A stretch of DNA of 64,000 bases from Sulfopaludibacter sp035606355 (GTDB taxonomy: Bacteria > Acidobacteriota > Terriglobia > Bryobacterales > Bryobacteraceae), in assembly GCA_035606355.1 (NCBI GenBank), contig DATNFO010000031.1:124001-188000 (forward strand). Reading direction: 5' to 3'. The position numbers and the translations under genes are program-made. Every line of letters begins with the position of its first letter. Position 1 is the first letter of the stretch. Positions 17,294 through 25,497 of the stretch are shown in pieces. The notes beneath the pieces were generated by a model. The model saw only the letters and a list, made by a program, of their open reading frames with translations. It had not been told where the DNA came from and searched no databases.

Positions 17294-17381
17294 GGTCAGA
17301 TGTCCCGTCGTAACTTATGGGTATCGGGTGCCACCACTCGGTGAGTCCCACTCGTACTTCCGAAGTACTCATTTCAGTGTT

Positions 17382-18731
17382 CTATAACGATAGTCGGGTA
17401 TTTCCCTGAGGGGCGTGCGCCGCCTGTGCGTCTGAACCTCGCTGCACTCGTCGGCCAAGTGCGCAAGTGATGAATGCGATCGCGTAGGAAGGTAACAGTC
17501 CTGGTTCCCACCACGCGTCGGACACCCGGGAACGAACCAGAAAGAACGTCGCCAGTCCAATCACCAGTGCGGTGGAGGCGACCCAATCGATCCTGCGTAA
17601 CTTGTCGCCGCGTAACTGTCCGCTCAAGAAGTCGCCGGTAAGAACGGCAGCAGTGACGGTTAGACATGCGGCCGCTGCATGGGAAGACGCAGTGAGACCG
17701 GCATTGAATGGGTCGAGAGAGCAGCATGCAATGACTGCGCACAAACCTGCCAATAGCACCTGCTGAGGACGGCGACCCAAACTGCGTACGGCCAGGGCAT
17801 TCGTGAGGGCCTTTGCTCCGAAGCGTCCGGCGCCGAACATCGTGATTGCTGCGATCGCCATCCGGCCCGGCAGGGCACTTCCGGCAACCTTGGACCACAG
17901 GGCCATCGCGACGGTCGGCTCCAGACTGGGTTGATAATAAGGCGAGGCGAGGGTGGCCGAGCTAATTGCGCCGACCAGCAGCAGCGTTCCGAAGAGGGGT
18001 AAAACGAGTCCCACCGCGCCGGCCATCGCGATCTGCCTGCGCCCTTCCATTCGGTAGCCAAAATCCGCCGCCAGGAATATCAAAGGCCCCACGTACAACG
18101 CCAACAGGGACAGACCATGCGCCGCCACTAAGAACCGCAGGTTCCCATCAGACGCCGGAGTTCCCTGGAGAGCAGCCGGCAAACCCTCGCGGACGCGAAG
18201 GAGAGCGGCGACCAGAATGGCGATTCCGAGTTTATTGGTGAAAAGGGCCAGTCTGGCGTTTGTGCGAAAGCTCTGGAGCCCGGTCACAAAAAGGAATATC
18301 ACGACAGCGCCGGCAATCGCGCCCGCTTCAACACCAGAAGAATCGCGCCCAACAATGGGGGTGAAAAACCGCGATGCCGGCCAGGAAACCAAATCAGCAA
18401 TCCAGGTCACCACGAACCAGATGCAGCAGAGGCGAATGGCCCATACGGGAACTGACCCGAAAGAATGTTCTGCGATCTCCCACAATGGTCGTCTGGCAGT
18501 GTGGGATGCGAACGCGGGTCCCGCGAAGAAGAGCCCTACTATCAGCAAAGCCGCCACGCCCAGGACGCCGGCATACGTCGCGATGGGGACGGGCATCCAC
18601 AGGTAAGGGGCGCGCTCAAACCAGAAACCGAAGTTCAAAAACAACATTGCCGTAATCAAGGCAATGTAAGGCCAAGGTAGCGTCGCCGTTTGGCCTTCGG
18701 GTTCCGGGTCAAACCAGCGTATGCGAAGCAC
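17382..18731 (-). CDS. polytopic inner-membrane protein, transporter-like
   Basis: 449 residues with about 12 hydrophobic helices (for example YIALITAMLFLNFGFWF, AIAGAVVIFLFVTGLQSF, MAGAVGLVLPLFGTLLLVGAI, WVASTALVIGLATFFLV). Its length, helix count and the short GxALTNALAVRSLG-type re-entrant-like segment resemble APC/NCS1-type secondary transporters, but no diagnostic signature is seen and the substrate is unknown. The start is GTG at 18731 without a clear ribosome binding site, so a later start cannot be excluded. The basic tail after the last helix would be cytoplasmic. It is divergent from the PadR/permease pair. Confidence 0.65.
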   Translation of the reverse strand: MLRIRWFDPEPEGQTATLPWPYIALITAMLFLNFGFWFERAPYLWMPVPIATYAGVLGVAALLIVGLFFAGPAFASHTARRPLWEIAEHSFGSVPVWAIRLCCIWFVVTWIADLVSWPASRFFTPIVGRDSSGVEAGAIAGAVVIFLFVTGLQSFRTNARLALFTNKLGIAILVAALLRVREGLPAALQGTPASDGNLRFLVAAHGLSLLALYVGPLIFLAADFGYRMEGRRQIAMAGAVGLVLPLFGTLLLVGAISSATLASPYYQPSLEPTVAMALWSKVAGSALPGRMAIAAITMFGAGRFGAKALTNALAVRSLGRRPQQVLLAGLCAVIACCSLDPFNAGLTASSHAAAACLTVTAAVLTGDFLSGQLRGDKLRRIDWVASTALVIGLATFFLVRSRVSDAWWEPGLLPSYAIAFITCALGRRVQRGSDAQAAHAPQGNTRLSL

Positions 18732-18851
18732 TGTTATTCAGACACCAGACAAAAGGCCGGAGTTTCTAAGCCGGTATTGCAGATCGGCATCATGGCTGTC
18801 GCGCTCGCTTTTTCGCAGATCAGGCCAATCGATTATCTTCTGAAAAAGCTC

Positions 18852-18871
18852 GGTACCAATGCGCCGGTACC
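18852..18871. promoter_or_regulatory. paired GGTACC sites upstream of the PadR gene
   Basis: Two palindromes GGTACC at 18852-18857 and 18866-18871, centres 14 bases apart, about 43-62 bases upstream of the PadR -10 box. PadR proteins usually repress their own operon from paired symmetric sites, so this is a candidate operator. Confidence 0.35.
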
Positions 18872-18913
18872 ACGTATAAAGGGATGAAGCTTCCGGTCGA
18901 TGATCTATGGGAG

Positions 18914-18919
18914 TATACT
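18914..18919 (+). promoter_or_regulatory. -10 box TATACT of a likely leaderless transcript
   Basis: TATACT ends 7 bases before the ATG at 18927. No ribosome binding site lies between. Transcription would begin at or next to the start codon. Confidence 0.55.
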
Positions 18920-18926
18920 GAATCGC

Positions 18927-19277
18927 ATGCCAAGACGCGAGTCGCCGCTGAACAGCGAAATGCTCCTGGGAACGCTGGACATGCTTGTTCTGCAGACTTT
19001 GGTTCTGGGCCCAGCCCATGGCCATACCATCGCCCACGCTATCGAGCGCGGGTCCGAGGATGTCCTCCAGATTGAACATGGCTCTCTCTACCCGGCTCTG
19101 CACCGGCTGGAGGATCGCGGGTGGATCGCGTCCTTCTGGGGCACGTCGGAGAACAACCGCAAAGCGAAGTACTACCGCCTGACGCCGGCGGGGCGAAAAC
19201 AGTTGACGGCCCAGACCGCACGCTGGGAACAGGTGGTACGTGCCATTGGCCGCATTCTGAAACCGGCCACGGAGTGA
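18927..19277 (+). CDS. PadR-family transcriptional regulator (acidobacterial type)
   Basis: 116 residues from the ATG at 18927, the start next to the TATACT box. Winged helix-turn-helix of the PadR family: EMLLGTLDMLVLQTLVLGPAHGHTIAHAI, then EHGSLYPALHRLEDRGWIASFW, and KAKYYRLTPAGRKQL, which form the recognition helix and wing. The C-terminal helix used for dimerisation is short. The sequence matches the acidobacterial PadR subgroup (TIGR03433), which is typically encoded just upstream of duplicated orphan permeases, as here. It probably represses its own operon and responds to an unknown compound handled by the permease. The stop lies 5 bases before the permease start. Confidence 0.92.
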   Translation: MPRRESPLNSEMLLGTLDMLVLQTLVLGPAHGHTIAHAIERGSEDVLQIEHGSLYPALHRLEDRGWIASFWGTSENNRKAKYYRLTPAGRKQLTAQTARWEQVVRAIGRILKPATE

Positions 19278-19282
19278 ATGGA

Positions 19283-21955
19283 ATGAGCTGGCGAAGATTC
19301 TTCCGGCGCGCAGATTGGGATCGCGAGCGATCCGCGGAAATCGAGTCCTACGTCCAGATCGAGACCGACGAAAATGTGGCCCGGGGCATGGCACTTGCCG
19401 ACGCCCGCGCCGCCGCGCGCCGAAAGTTCGGCAACGCCACAGTCGTTCGAGAGGAAATCTACCACATGAATACCATTGCCTTTCTGGATACGCTGGCCCG
19501 CGATGCGCGCTATGCGCTGCGCGCCCTGCGCCGCAATCCCACATTTACGACCGTGGCTGTGCTCACTCTCGCCGTCGGCATCGGGGCCAACACCGCCGTC
19601 TTCAGCGTGGTCAACAGCGTGCTGTTGAACCCGCTGCGCTATCCCAAGCCTGAGCAACTGGTCGTGCTCCATCAGGATGCGCCGGGCGCCGCAGGCCTGG
19701 CCAGTTTCAGCAAAGGACTCCCGCTGTCGACCTCCATGTACTTCACGTACACCGAGCAGAACCGGTCTTTTCAAGCGATGGGCGTCTGGACCGGCAATAT
19801 GGCTAACGTCACCGGGTCGGCCGAGCCAGAGCAAGTGCGCGTTACTGTGGTGAGCGACGGACTGCTGGAGACCCTCGACGTTCCCCCTGCGGCGGGCCGC
19901 TGGTTATCGCACGCCGACCAGACGCCGCATGGTCCCGAACGCGTGATGTTGAGCTATGACTACTGGCAGCGGCATTTCGGCGGTGTGCCCTCGACTATTG
20001 GACGTAACCTCATTGTCGATTCGCGCCCGCGCGAAATCGTGGGTGTCATGCCGCGGGGGTTTCGCATCGCCGATACAGCGTTCGATCTGCTCGTGCCCTT
20101 CCAGTTCGATCGAAATAAGGCGATTCTGGCCGGTTTCGGACTGCAAGGGATCGCCCGGTTAAAACGCGGGGTGACCATCGCCAAAGCGAATGCGGACATG
20201 GCGCGCCTGATTCCGATTTGGATGAACTCATGGACGAACGGTCCCGGCACGACTGGCGAGGACTACAAGACCTGGAGAATTACCCCCGCGCTTCATTCGC
20301 TCCGGCAGGAAGTGGTCGGCGGCGTGACCGACGTCTTGTGGATTGTAATGGCCACCATCGGGTTGGTCATGCTCGTGGCTTGCGCGAACGTCACGAGTTT
20401 ATTGCTGGTGCGAGGTGAAGTGCGCCAATCTGAGCTGGCGCTTCGATCGGCGCTGGGCGCGGGCCGGGGGCGGATTGTGGGAAGCCTTCTGATAGAAAGC
20501 ACGGCGCTAGCCTTGACGAGCGGCGTGTTGGGGGCCGTTCTCGCGTCTGCCGGTGTGCGCGTCCTGCAGGCGATCGGTCCAGCCAATCTTCCGCGGCTGA
20601 CCGAAATTTCCATCGATTCCCGAACGCTCGGTTTCACGCTGGTTCTTTCGGTGCTGTCCGGGCTGCTGCTCGGCCTCATTCCGGCGTGGAAGTATTCCCG
20701 CGGGAGGATTGCCACGGTTCTGCGCAGCGCCGGGAGGACTGCCAGCCTCAGCCGGGAGCGCCACCGTGTCCGCGACCTGCTGGTAATCGCCCAAGTCGCT
20801 ATGGCCCTGGTGCTGCTGGTGAGCGCCGGACTGATGATCCGCACGTTTCAGGCGCTGCGAACCATCGATCCGGGATTCACGGAATCGGAACATCTGCAGA
20901 CGATCCGCATCAACATCCCGAATTCGCTCGTCGGGGATCGCGATCGAGTCATCCGCATTGAGAACGGGATCATCGACAAACTATCCGCGATCCCCGGTGT
21001 GGCCGCCGCCGGCTTCGCCAGCGAAATGCCGATGGAAGGGTACCCTTCGGGGTGGGACGAGATTTTCGCCGAGGGCCACACCTATCCGCCAGGGCAAATT
21101 CCGCCGCTCTTCTTCTTCAATTACGTTTCGCCCGGCTTCTTTCATGCCGCCGGTACGCGCCTGGTGGCGGGCAGGGAACTCACGTGGTCCGAAGTCTACA
21201 ACCGCAGGCGGGTTGTGCTGCTCTCGGAAAACCTCGCCCGCGAATTGTGGGGCACTCCCGCGGCCGCGGTCGGCAAGCACATCCGCGAGCTTTCCACCGA
21301 GCCCTGGTCGGAAGTGATCGGGGTGGTTCAGAACGTTCGCGAGAAAGGCGTCGACCAGAATCCGCCCGAGACCGTGTACTGGTCTCTTGATAACCCATAC
21401 ATCGGCGTTATCCGCACCGCGACCTTCGTAATCCGCAGCCATCGCGCGGGCACGGAAAGCTTCCTCAATGAGGTGCGGCACGCCGTATGGTCAGTGAACG
21501 CAAACCTGCCGGTGGCGTCGCCGCGGACCATGCAGACCGTTTACGATGAATCGCTGACGCGTACTTCCTTCACGCTGGTGATGCTGGCGATCGCCGGCTC
21601 GATGGCTCTGCTGCTCGGGATTATCGGGATTTATGGCGTGATCTCCTATGCCGTGTCGCAGCGACGCCGGGAAATCGGGATTCGCCTGGCCCTCGGCGCG
21701 GAGCAAGGGGCGCTGCGCGGCATGTTCGTCCGCCACGCGTTGCTGCTATCCGCGATCGGCCTGACGCTTGGGATGATGGCGTCCGTGACGCTGACGGGGC
21801 TGATGAAGTCGCTGCTGTTCGGGATCAGCCCGCTCGACCCGTTGACTTACGCGGTGGTGCCGCTGGTGTTGGTTGCAGCCACCGTGTTAGCCAGCTATTT
21901 GCCTGCGCGGCGGGCGGCTGCCGTGGATCCGGTCGAGGCGCTGCGGGCGGAGTAG
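19283..21955 (+). CDS. MacB/FtsX-type permease of the acidobacterial duplicated orphan permease (ADOP) family
   Basis: 890 residues from the ATG at 19283 (GGAG 8 bases upstream, overlapping the PadR stop region). An N-terminal cytoplasmic stretch (RRFFRRADWDRERSAEIESYVQIETDENVARGM) is followed by the first helix (FTTVAVLTLAVGIGANTAVFSVVNSVLL), the first MacB periplasmic core domain (VVSDGLLETLDVPPAAGRWL...), three FtsX helices (VLWIVMATIGLVMLVACANVTSLLLVRGEVRQSELALRSALGAGRGRI), then a second core domain and FtsX domain (LAIAGSMALLLGIIGIYGVISYAVSQRRREIGIRLALGA). This duplicated layout with no ABC ATPase nearby is the definition of the family (TIGR03434). It probably moves a compound across the inner membrane with an ATPase encoded elsewhere. 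Controlled by the adjacent PadR gene. Confidence 0.93.
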   Translation: MSWRRFFRRADWDRERSAEIESYVQIETDENVARGMALADARAAARRKFGNATVVREEIYHMNTIAFLDTLARDARYALRALRRNPTFTTVAVLTLAVGIGANTAVFSVVNSVLLNPLRYPKPEQLVVLHQDAPGAAGLASFSKGLPLSTSMYFTYTEQNRSFQAMGVWTGNMANVTGSAEPEQVRVTVVSDGLLETLDVPPAAGRWLSHADQTPHGPERVMLSYDYWQRHFGGVPSTIGRNLIVDSRPREIVGVMPRGFRIADTAFDLLVPFQFDRNKAILAGFGLQGIARLKRGVTIAKANADMARLIPIWMNSWTNGPGTTGEDYKTWRITPALHSLRQEVVGGVTDVLWIVMATIGLVMLVACANVTSLLLVRGEVRQSELALRSALGAGRGRIVGSLLIESTALALTSGVLGAVLASAGVRVLQAIGPANLPRLTEISIDSRTLGFTLVLSVLSGLLLGLIPAWKYSRGRIATVLRSAGRTASLSRERHRVRDLLVIAQVAMALVLLVSAGLMIRTFQALRTIDPGFTESEHLQTIRINIPNSLVGDRDRVIRIENGIIDKLSAIPGVAAAGFASEMPMEGYPSGWDEIFAEGHTYPPGQIPPLFFFNYVSPGFFHAAGTRLVAGRELTWSEVYNRRRVVLLSENLARELWGTPAAAVGKHIRELSTEPWSEVIGVVQNVREKGVDQNPPETVYWSLDNPYIGVIRTATFVIRSHRAGTESFLNEVRHAVWSVNANLPVASPRTMQTVYDESLTRTSFTLVMLAIAGSMALLLGIIGIYGVISYAVSQRRREIGIRLALGAEQGALRGMFVRHALLLSAIGLTLGMMASVTLTGLMKSLLFGISPLDPLTYAVVPLVLVAATVLASYLPARRAAAVDPVEALRAE

Positions 21956-21995
21956 GCTTCAATCGAACTGAGAACCTCATTGCCGCGGCGCCAGC

Positions 21996-22208
21996 TCATA
22001 GCGCGATTGCCAGGAGCAGCAGCAAAACGCCGGCGAACCTAATGCCGATTCGGACGCGTTTGGGGATCTCCTGGCGCGGGGCGCTGAATCGCGGCGCGAG
22101 CCAACTCACCGCGCCCGTGATCGCGGCCGCGTCGACGAGCATCCACAATCCCACGTAGAACAGAGGCCCGCCGAAGAAGAGCATGGCGGCGAGGTGATTG
22201 AGGAGCAT
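21996..22208 (-). CDS. small membrane protein with two helices, hypothetical
   Basis: 70 residues: helix 1 FFGGPLFYVGLWMLVDAAAITGAV, a basic loop (PRFSAPRQEIPKRVRIG), helix 2 FAGVLLLLLAIAL. A TATGAT box ends 6 bases before the ATG, the same arrangement as several other genes here, which supports a real gene read from a leaderless transcript. Convergent with the permease gene. No family recognised. Confidence 0.55.
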   Translation of the reverse strand: MLLNHLAAMLFFGGPLFYVGLWMLVDAAAITGAVSWLAPRFSAPRQEIPKRVRIGIRFAGVLLLLLAIAL

Positions 22209-22214
22209 GGCTCG

Positions 22215-22220
22215 ATCATA
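22215..22220 (-). promoter_or_regulatory. -10 box TATGAT of a likely leaderless transcript
   Basis: TATGAT on the minus strand (22220-22215), 6 bases from the ATG at 22208; no ribosome binding site. Confidence 0.5.
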
Positions 22221-22426
22221 CCGCCGCGGAGGTCCGGCCTCGAAAGGGCGAGAAAAGACGATCGTTCACCGCGCTTGCGTGAGGGGCTGTGAAGAAATAT
22301 TGAATCGCTTTTTCTCCAAATTCAAACGCACTCGCATTCCCGGCACCTTTTACCGCTCCCTTACGGGCTTGTGAAAAAACATCGAGTTGCTTTTTTGCCG
22401 CATTTAAAACGCACTCGCATTCCCGG

Positions 22427-22514
22427 CACCTTTTACCGCTCCCTCACGGTCACGGCTCCGTATGTAGTTGATTCTACTAACGGAGCCGTGACCGTGAGGG
22501 AGCGGTAAAAGGTG
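22427..22514. repeat. perfect 35-bp-arm hairpin of repeat R3
   Basis: Arms 22427-22461 and 22480-22514 are exact reverse complements over all 35 bases. The 18-base loop ATGTAGTTGATTCTACTA is the reverse complement of TAGTAGAATCAACTACAT, the loop class of R1 and R4. The arm begins CACCTTTTACCGCTCCCT and ends ACGGCTCCGT. Confidence 0.95.
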
Positions 22515-22962
22515 CATGGAAAAGCGAATGGAGCGCGACGAGAACGGCAGCCGGATTTTTTCACAAACCCGTAAGGGAGCGGTAAAAGGTGCATCGAAAA
22601 GCGAATGGAGCGCGACGAGAACAGCAGCCGGATTTTTTTACAGACCGGTGAGGGAGCGGTAAAAGGTGCATCGAAAAGCGAATGGAGCGCGACGAGAACG
22701 GCAGCCGGATTTTTTCACAAACCCATGAGGGGAGCAGTAAAAAGGTGCATCGAAAAGCGAATGGAGCGCGACGAGAACGACAGCCGGATTTTTTCACAGC
22801 TCCGTGAGGGAGCGGCAAAAGGTGCATCGAAAGGCGAATGGAGTGCGACGAGAACGATAGCCGGATTTTTTCACAGCCCCGTGAGGGAGCGGCAAAAGGT
22901 GCATCGAAAGGCGAATGGAGTGCGACGAGAACGATAGCCGGATTTTTTCACAAACCCGTAAG
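22511..22962 (+). repeat. tandem array of six 77-bp A units
   Basis: Units start at GGTGCAT: 22511, 22588, 22665, 22744, 22821 and 22898, so the steps are 77, 77, 79, 77 and 77. Each unit reads GGTGCATCGAAAAGCGAATG, GAGCGCGACGAGAACGGCAG, CCGGATTTTTTCACA, a few variable bases, then CCGT(A/G)AGGGAGCGGTAAAA. Units differ by only a few substitutions, clustered after TTTCACA; units 5 and 6 share derived bases, which suggests stepwise duplication. There are no spacers, so it is not a CRISPR array. Confidence 0.95.
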
Positions 22963-22963
22963 T

Positions 22964-24110
22964 CTATGGGCGCGGGACGGCGTGCGCTGCGTACTCATAC
23001 GACAGAAGGCGCACTCCTGAGCCGGTGCATCGCACCACCACTTGATAGGTTCCGGGAAAGGCCTTCAGCCCCGACGCGGCGAACCGGTTTCGCAGTTCCC
23101 TCAAATGGAGGGCGGAACAGAAGTACTCAACGGCGCCCTGAACTCCGGCCGAAGCGGAACCGCTGATTACCACCAGACGCCGTGACCGGCTGTAAGTGTC
23201 CGTATCTGTGATCACGCTGATCAAGCCATAGTACACGTTCGGCACGGGCTGACCCGTCGGCTGCGAGACGAAGACGAAATTCTGGCCCGCGGGCTTGCGG
23301 CGGTCGATAACGGCGAACTGATCCTCGGGTGTGTAATCGATCGTGTAGGGAAGATTTTGCAACAGAGTCGTCGCGGTCTCGCTATTCGTCCCGGAGCCGA
23401 GGATCATGGCGTTGCGACCCCGCAGCGCGGGCGCGGGAGCTTCCGCTTCGGGAAGCATCTGGTAGGCGCCGCCGAAGGAAGTTCGCACGTTGCTCAGAGT
23501 GGCGGCTGCGGAGAGTTCGCCTAACGGGACGGAAAGCTGCGCGGGCTCCATGTATAGAGGCGTATCGCCATGCAGGGGGCGATTCGGACCATACAGCGGA
23601 TAGAGCATGCGCGGCGCATCCAGCCGCTGCGGGTGTGGAGGAATGTGCGGCCGGACGATCATGTGAATGTTGGTCGCGATGACGATCAACATATCGTTGG
23701 CGGGATCAGCCAGAGGTCCCCAGGCTTCCTTCACGATCGACGGCGGATGCGGCGAGGGCGCCAAAAGGAGGCCGGCTACAATACCCAGTCCCACACATGC
23801 GAGCGCTAATAACCAGCGCCGGGCGTTTGTGGGCGCCTGCTGCTGCGGCGCAGCGCCTTTCGCCGATTCCAGCGGGGCTGAACCGGCGGCTGCGGTTCGC
23901 GGCTGAGGCCGCGTGTAGACGGGTATGTATCCGCCACGCGGAATCTCGATCCGCACCGGTGCGTCGGGGTGCTCCAGGGTGTAATACCGGTCCAATCGCT
24001 GACGCAATTCGTAGGCTCGGTTGCGCACCGACGCGTCATCGCCCGGGTCGATATCCTTGCGGCGGCCGAGTACTTCGACCGCGATGTTGTATTCCGTTAA
24101 GGTCGTCGAA
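22964..24110 (-). pseudogene. 5'-truncated transmembrane sensor-like gene
   Basis: The remaining reading frame begins inside the regulatory-like domain also found at 787-2418: LTEYNIAVEVLGRRKDID, SVRNRAYELRQRLDRYYTLE, IEIPRGGYIPVY. The first 60 or so residues of the domain are missing. A membrane helix (WLLALACVGLGIVAGLLLA) and a periplasmic region of about 240 residues with no recognised family follow (DMLIVIATNIHMIVRPHIPP, RRLVVISGSASAGVQGAVEYF). Upstream on the minus strand the sequence turns into the antisense of a GH106 fragment at about 24110, so the native start and promoter are gone. The frame stays open across the join to a TTG at 24190, so a hybrid product is possible but has no good ribosome binding site. 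Repeat R3 abuts the stop codon. Confidence 0.7.
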
Positions 24111-24116
24111 CACCCG

Positions 24117-24593
24117 CTAACAGCGCCGTGGAGCGTAGAGTTCGCGCCGGGCTGGGGCGCCCCCGCGAGTGTCGTTTTCGAGCATCTCAACTCCTGGACG
24201 GAGAATGCGGATCCGGGTATTCGCTACTACTCCGGCACGGCGCGCTACCGCACGCACTTTGAGGCGCCCACCGGCGGCGGCCACCTCGAACTCGACCTCG
24301 GAGAGGTGCGCGAACTGGGTCATGTTTACCTCAACGGCAAGGACCTCGGCACGCTGTGGAAGCCGCCTTTCCGCGTCGCGCTGGATGGCGCAATTCGCCC
24401 GGGTGAGAATACGCTCGAGATAGCGGTGACAAACTTCTGGCCGAACCGTCTGATCGGCGACGCTCGCCTGCCCGAATCGCAGCGCCACACGCACACGAAC
24501 ATCGTCAAGTGGCGCGCGGATTCTCCGCTGATGCCGTCAGGGCTCCTGGGTCCGGTGATTCTCAGGAGCACAAGCACGGTACCGTTGCACTAA
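24117..24593 (+). pseudogene. C-terminal fragment of a GH106-type alpha-L-rhamnosidase
   Basis: About 158 codons that resemble the C-terminal end of GH106 alpha-L-rhamnosidases: PWSVEFAPGWGAP, HLNSWTENADPGIRYYSGTARYRTHF, LDLGEVRELGHVYLNGKDLGTLWKPPF, ENTLEIAVTNFWPNRLIGD and ESQRHTHTNIVKW. The catalytic domains, signal peptide and start are missing. The 5' edge joins directly to the truncated divergent gene at 22964-24110. This is best explained by one deletion that removed both 5' ends and the shared promoter region. It is not expected to be active. Confidence 0.75.
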
Positions 24594-24635
24594 TGCCGGA
24601 GTGCTAGCATTAATTCCGGCAGGAGATCTTAGCGG

Positions 24636-25427
24636 ATGCATTACAAATTCCTGATCGCGACGTTTGCTCTGTTCGTCGTCAACCCAGCCTTCGCTCAGAA
24701 TGAACCGGCCTTCGAAGTAGCGTCCGTTAAACCGGCAGATCTGAGCGAACGGATTCGTACGCACAGCAGCCATATCGGCGCGAAAATCGATGGCGCCCGG
24801 GCGGATTTTGGCGCCATGTCGCTCCGCTCGCTGATCGGCTTCGCGTTCCGGATCAAGTCGTTCCAAATTACAGGGGCGACCACGGACCTCAGCACGACCG
24901 CTTTTGATATCGTGGCAAAGCTACCCTACGGAGAGTCGCCCGATCGAGTGCCGGAAATGCTGCGGCAGCTTCTCACGGAACGGTTCCGGCTGGCCTTCCA
25001 CTGGGATCGGAAGGAAATCCCTGTATACGCCTTGGTCGTGGGTCCAAAGGGCGCCAAACTGGCACGACCGCCCGCGGATTTCGATTTGCAGGCGGCTCGT
25101 GCGGTGTCGATGTATAAGGAAGTGGCGCCAATGTCCTTAGAGCGACTTGCGGGCGCAGTCTCCTCGTTCCTGGGAAAGCCTGTCGTAAACCAGACGGGCA
25201 TGGACGGGGAATTTATGATACCGCTCGGCCGGCTGACGACCATCAACTCAGAGCGATTCAAGGCCGAGATCGCAGCACACAGCGGCGGCGAAGCAACCGC
25301 CTGGGTACCGGATAATTCGCTAGTCCATGCCCTGTTGAGCGACCTCGGATTGAAAGTGGAGAATCGGAACGTACCGTTTCCAGTTTTGGTGATTGACAAA
25401 CTGGAGAAGAACCCGACCGAGCAGTAA
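24636..25427 (+). CDS. TIGR03435 family protein, exported
   Basis: 263 residues with a signal peptide (MHYKFLIATFALFVVNPAFAQ). AGGAG lies about 10 bases before the ATG. Family hallmarks: AFEVASVKPAD right after the signal peptide, MSLRSLIGFAFRIKSFQITGATTDLSTTAFDIVAKLPYG, MLRQLLTERFRLAFHWDRKEIPVYALVVGPKGAKL, and the C-terminal VLVIDKLEKNPTEQ. This family is known as a large paralogous set in Solibacter-type acidobacteria; its function is not established. Three copies lie within 3.3 kb here (also 25498-26373 and 27182-27934). Confidence 0.9.
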   Translation: MHYKFLIATFALFVVNPAFAQNEPAFEVASVKPADLSERIRTHSSHIGAKIDGARADFGAMSLRSLIGFAFRIKSFQITGATTDLSTTAFDIVAKLPYGESPDRVPEMLRQLLTERFRLAFHWDRKEIPVYALVVGPKGAKLARPPADFDLQAARAVSMYKEVAPMSLERLAGAVSSFLGKPVVNQTGMDGEFMIPLGRLTTINSERFKAEIAAHSGGEATAWVPDNSLVHALLSDLGLKVENRNVPFPVLVIDKLEKNPTEQ

Positions 25428-25497
25428 GTGCCCTGACGCTCTGCGGGTAATGGCCGGTTGACCTGCTATTCTGGACGCGAAAGGGCTCGGAGGATTT

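Larger units (their letters stand above)
22270..22962. repeat. composite intergenic repeat R3 (two C units, hairpin, six A units)
   Basis: The largest copy of the family and inverted relative to the other three. About 22270-22426 holds two C units: TTCAAACGCACTCGCATTCC recurs with an 83-base step from 22344 to 22427. The hairpin is at 22427-22514. The A array follows to 22962. The last A unit breaks off in CCCGTAAG, directly before the stop codon (22964-22966) of the minus-strand gene fragment. No gene is seen between 22221 and 22963. Confidence 0.9.

Noticed and set aside
22561..22937. Small proteins encoded on both strands of the repeat array
   Set aside because: The reading frames are open only because the repeat unit lacks stops; the same peptide blocks recur in all frames and there is no start signal.
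22511..22962. CRISPR array
   Set aside because: The 77-bp repeats are directly joined, have no unique spacers and no cas genes are nearby.
22820..22965. T-runs in the repeat units as intrinsic terminators
   Set aside because: The T-run follows GGCAGCCGGA without a stable stem directly upstream in the unit.
24117..24190. TTG start at 24190 as the true start of the minus-strand sensor-like gene
   Set aside because: These codons are antisense to the conserved GH106 fragment, the domain is missing its beginning, and AGGAG touches the TTG with no spacing.
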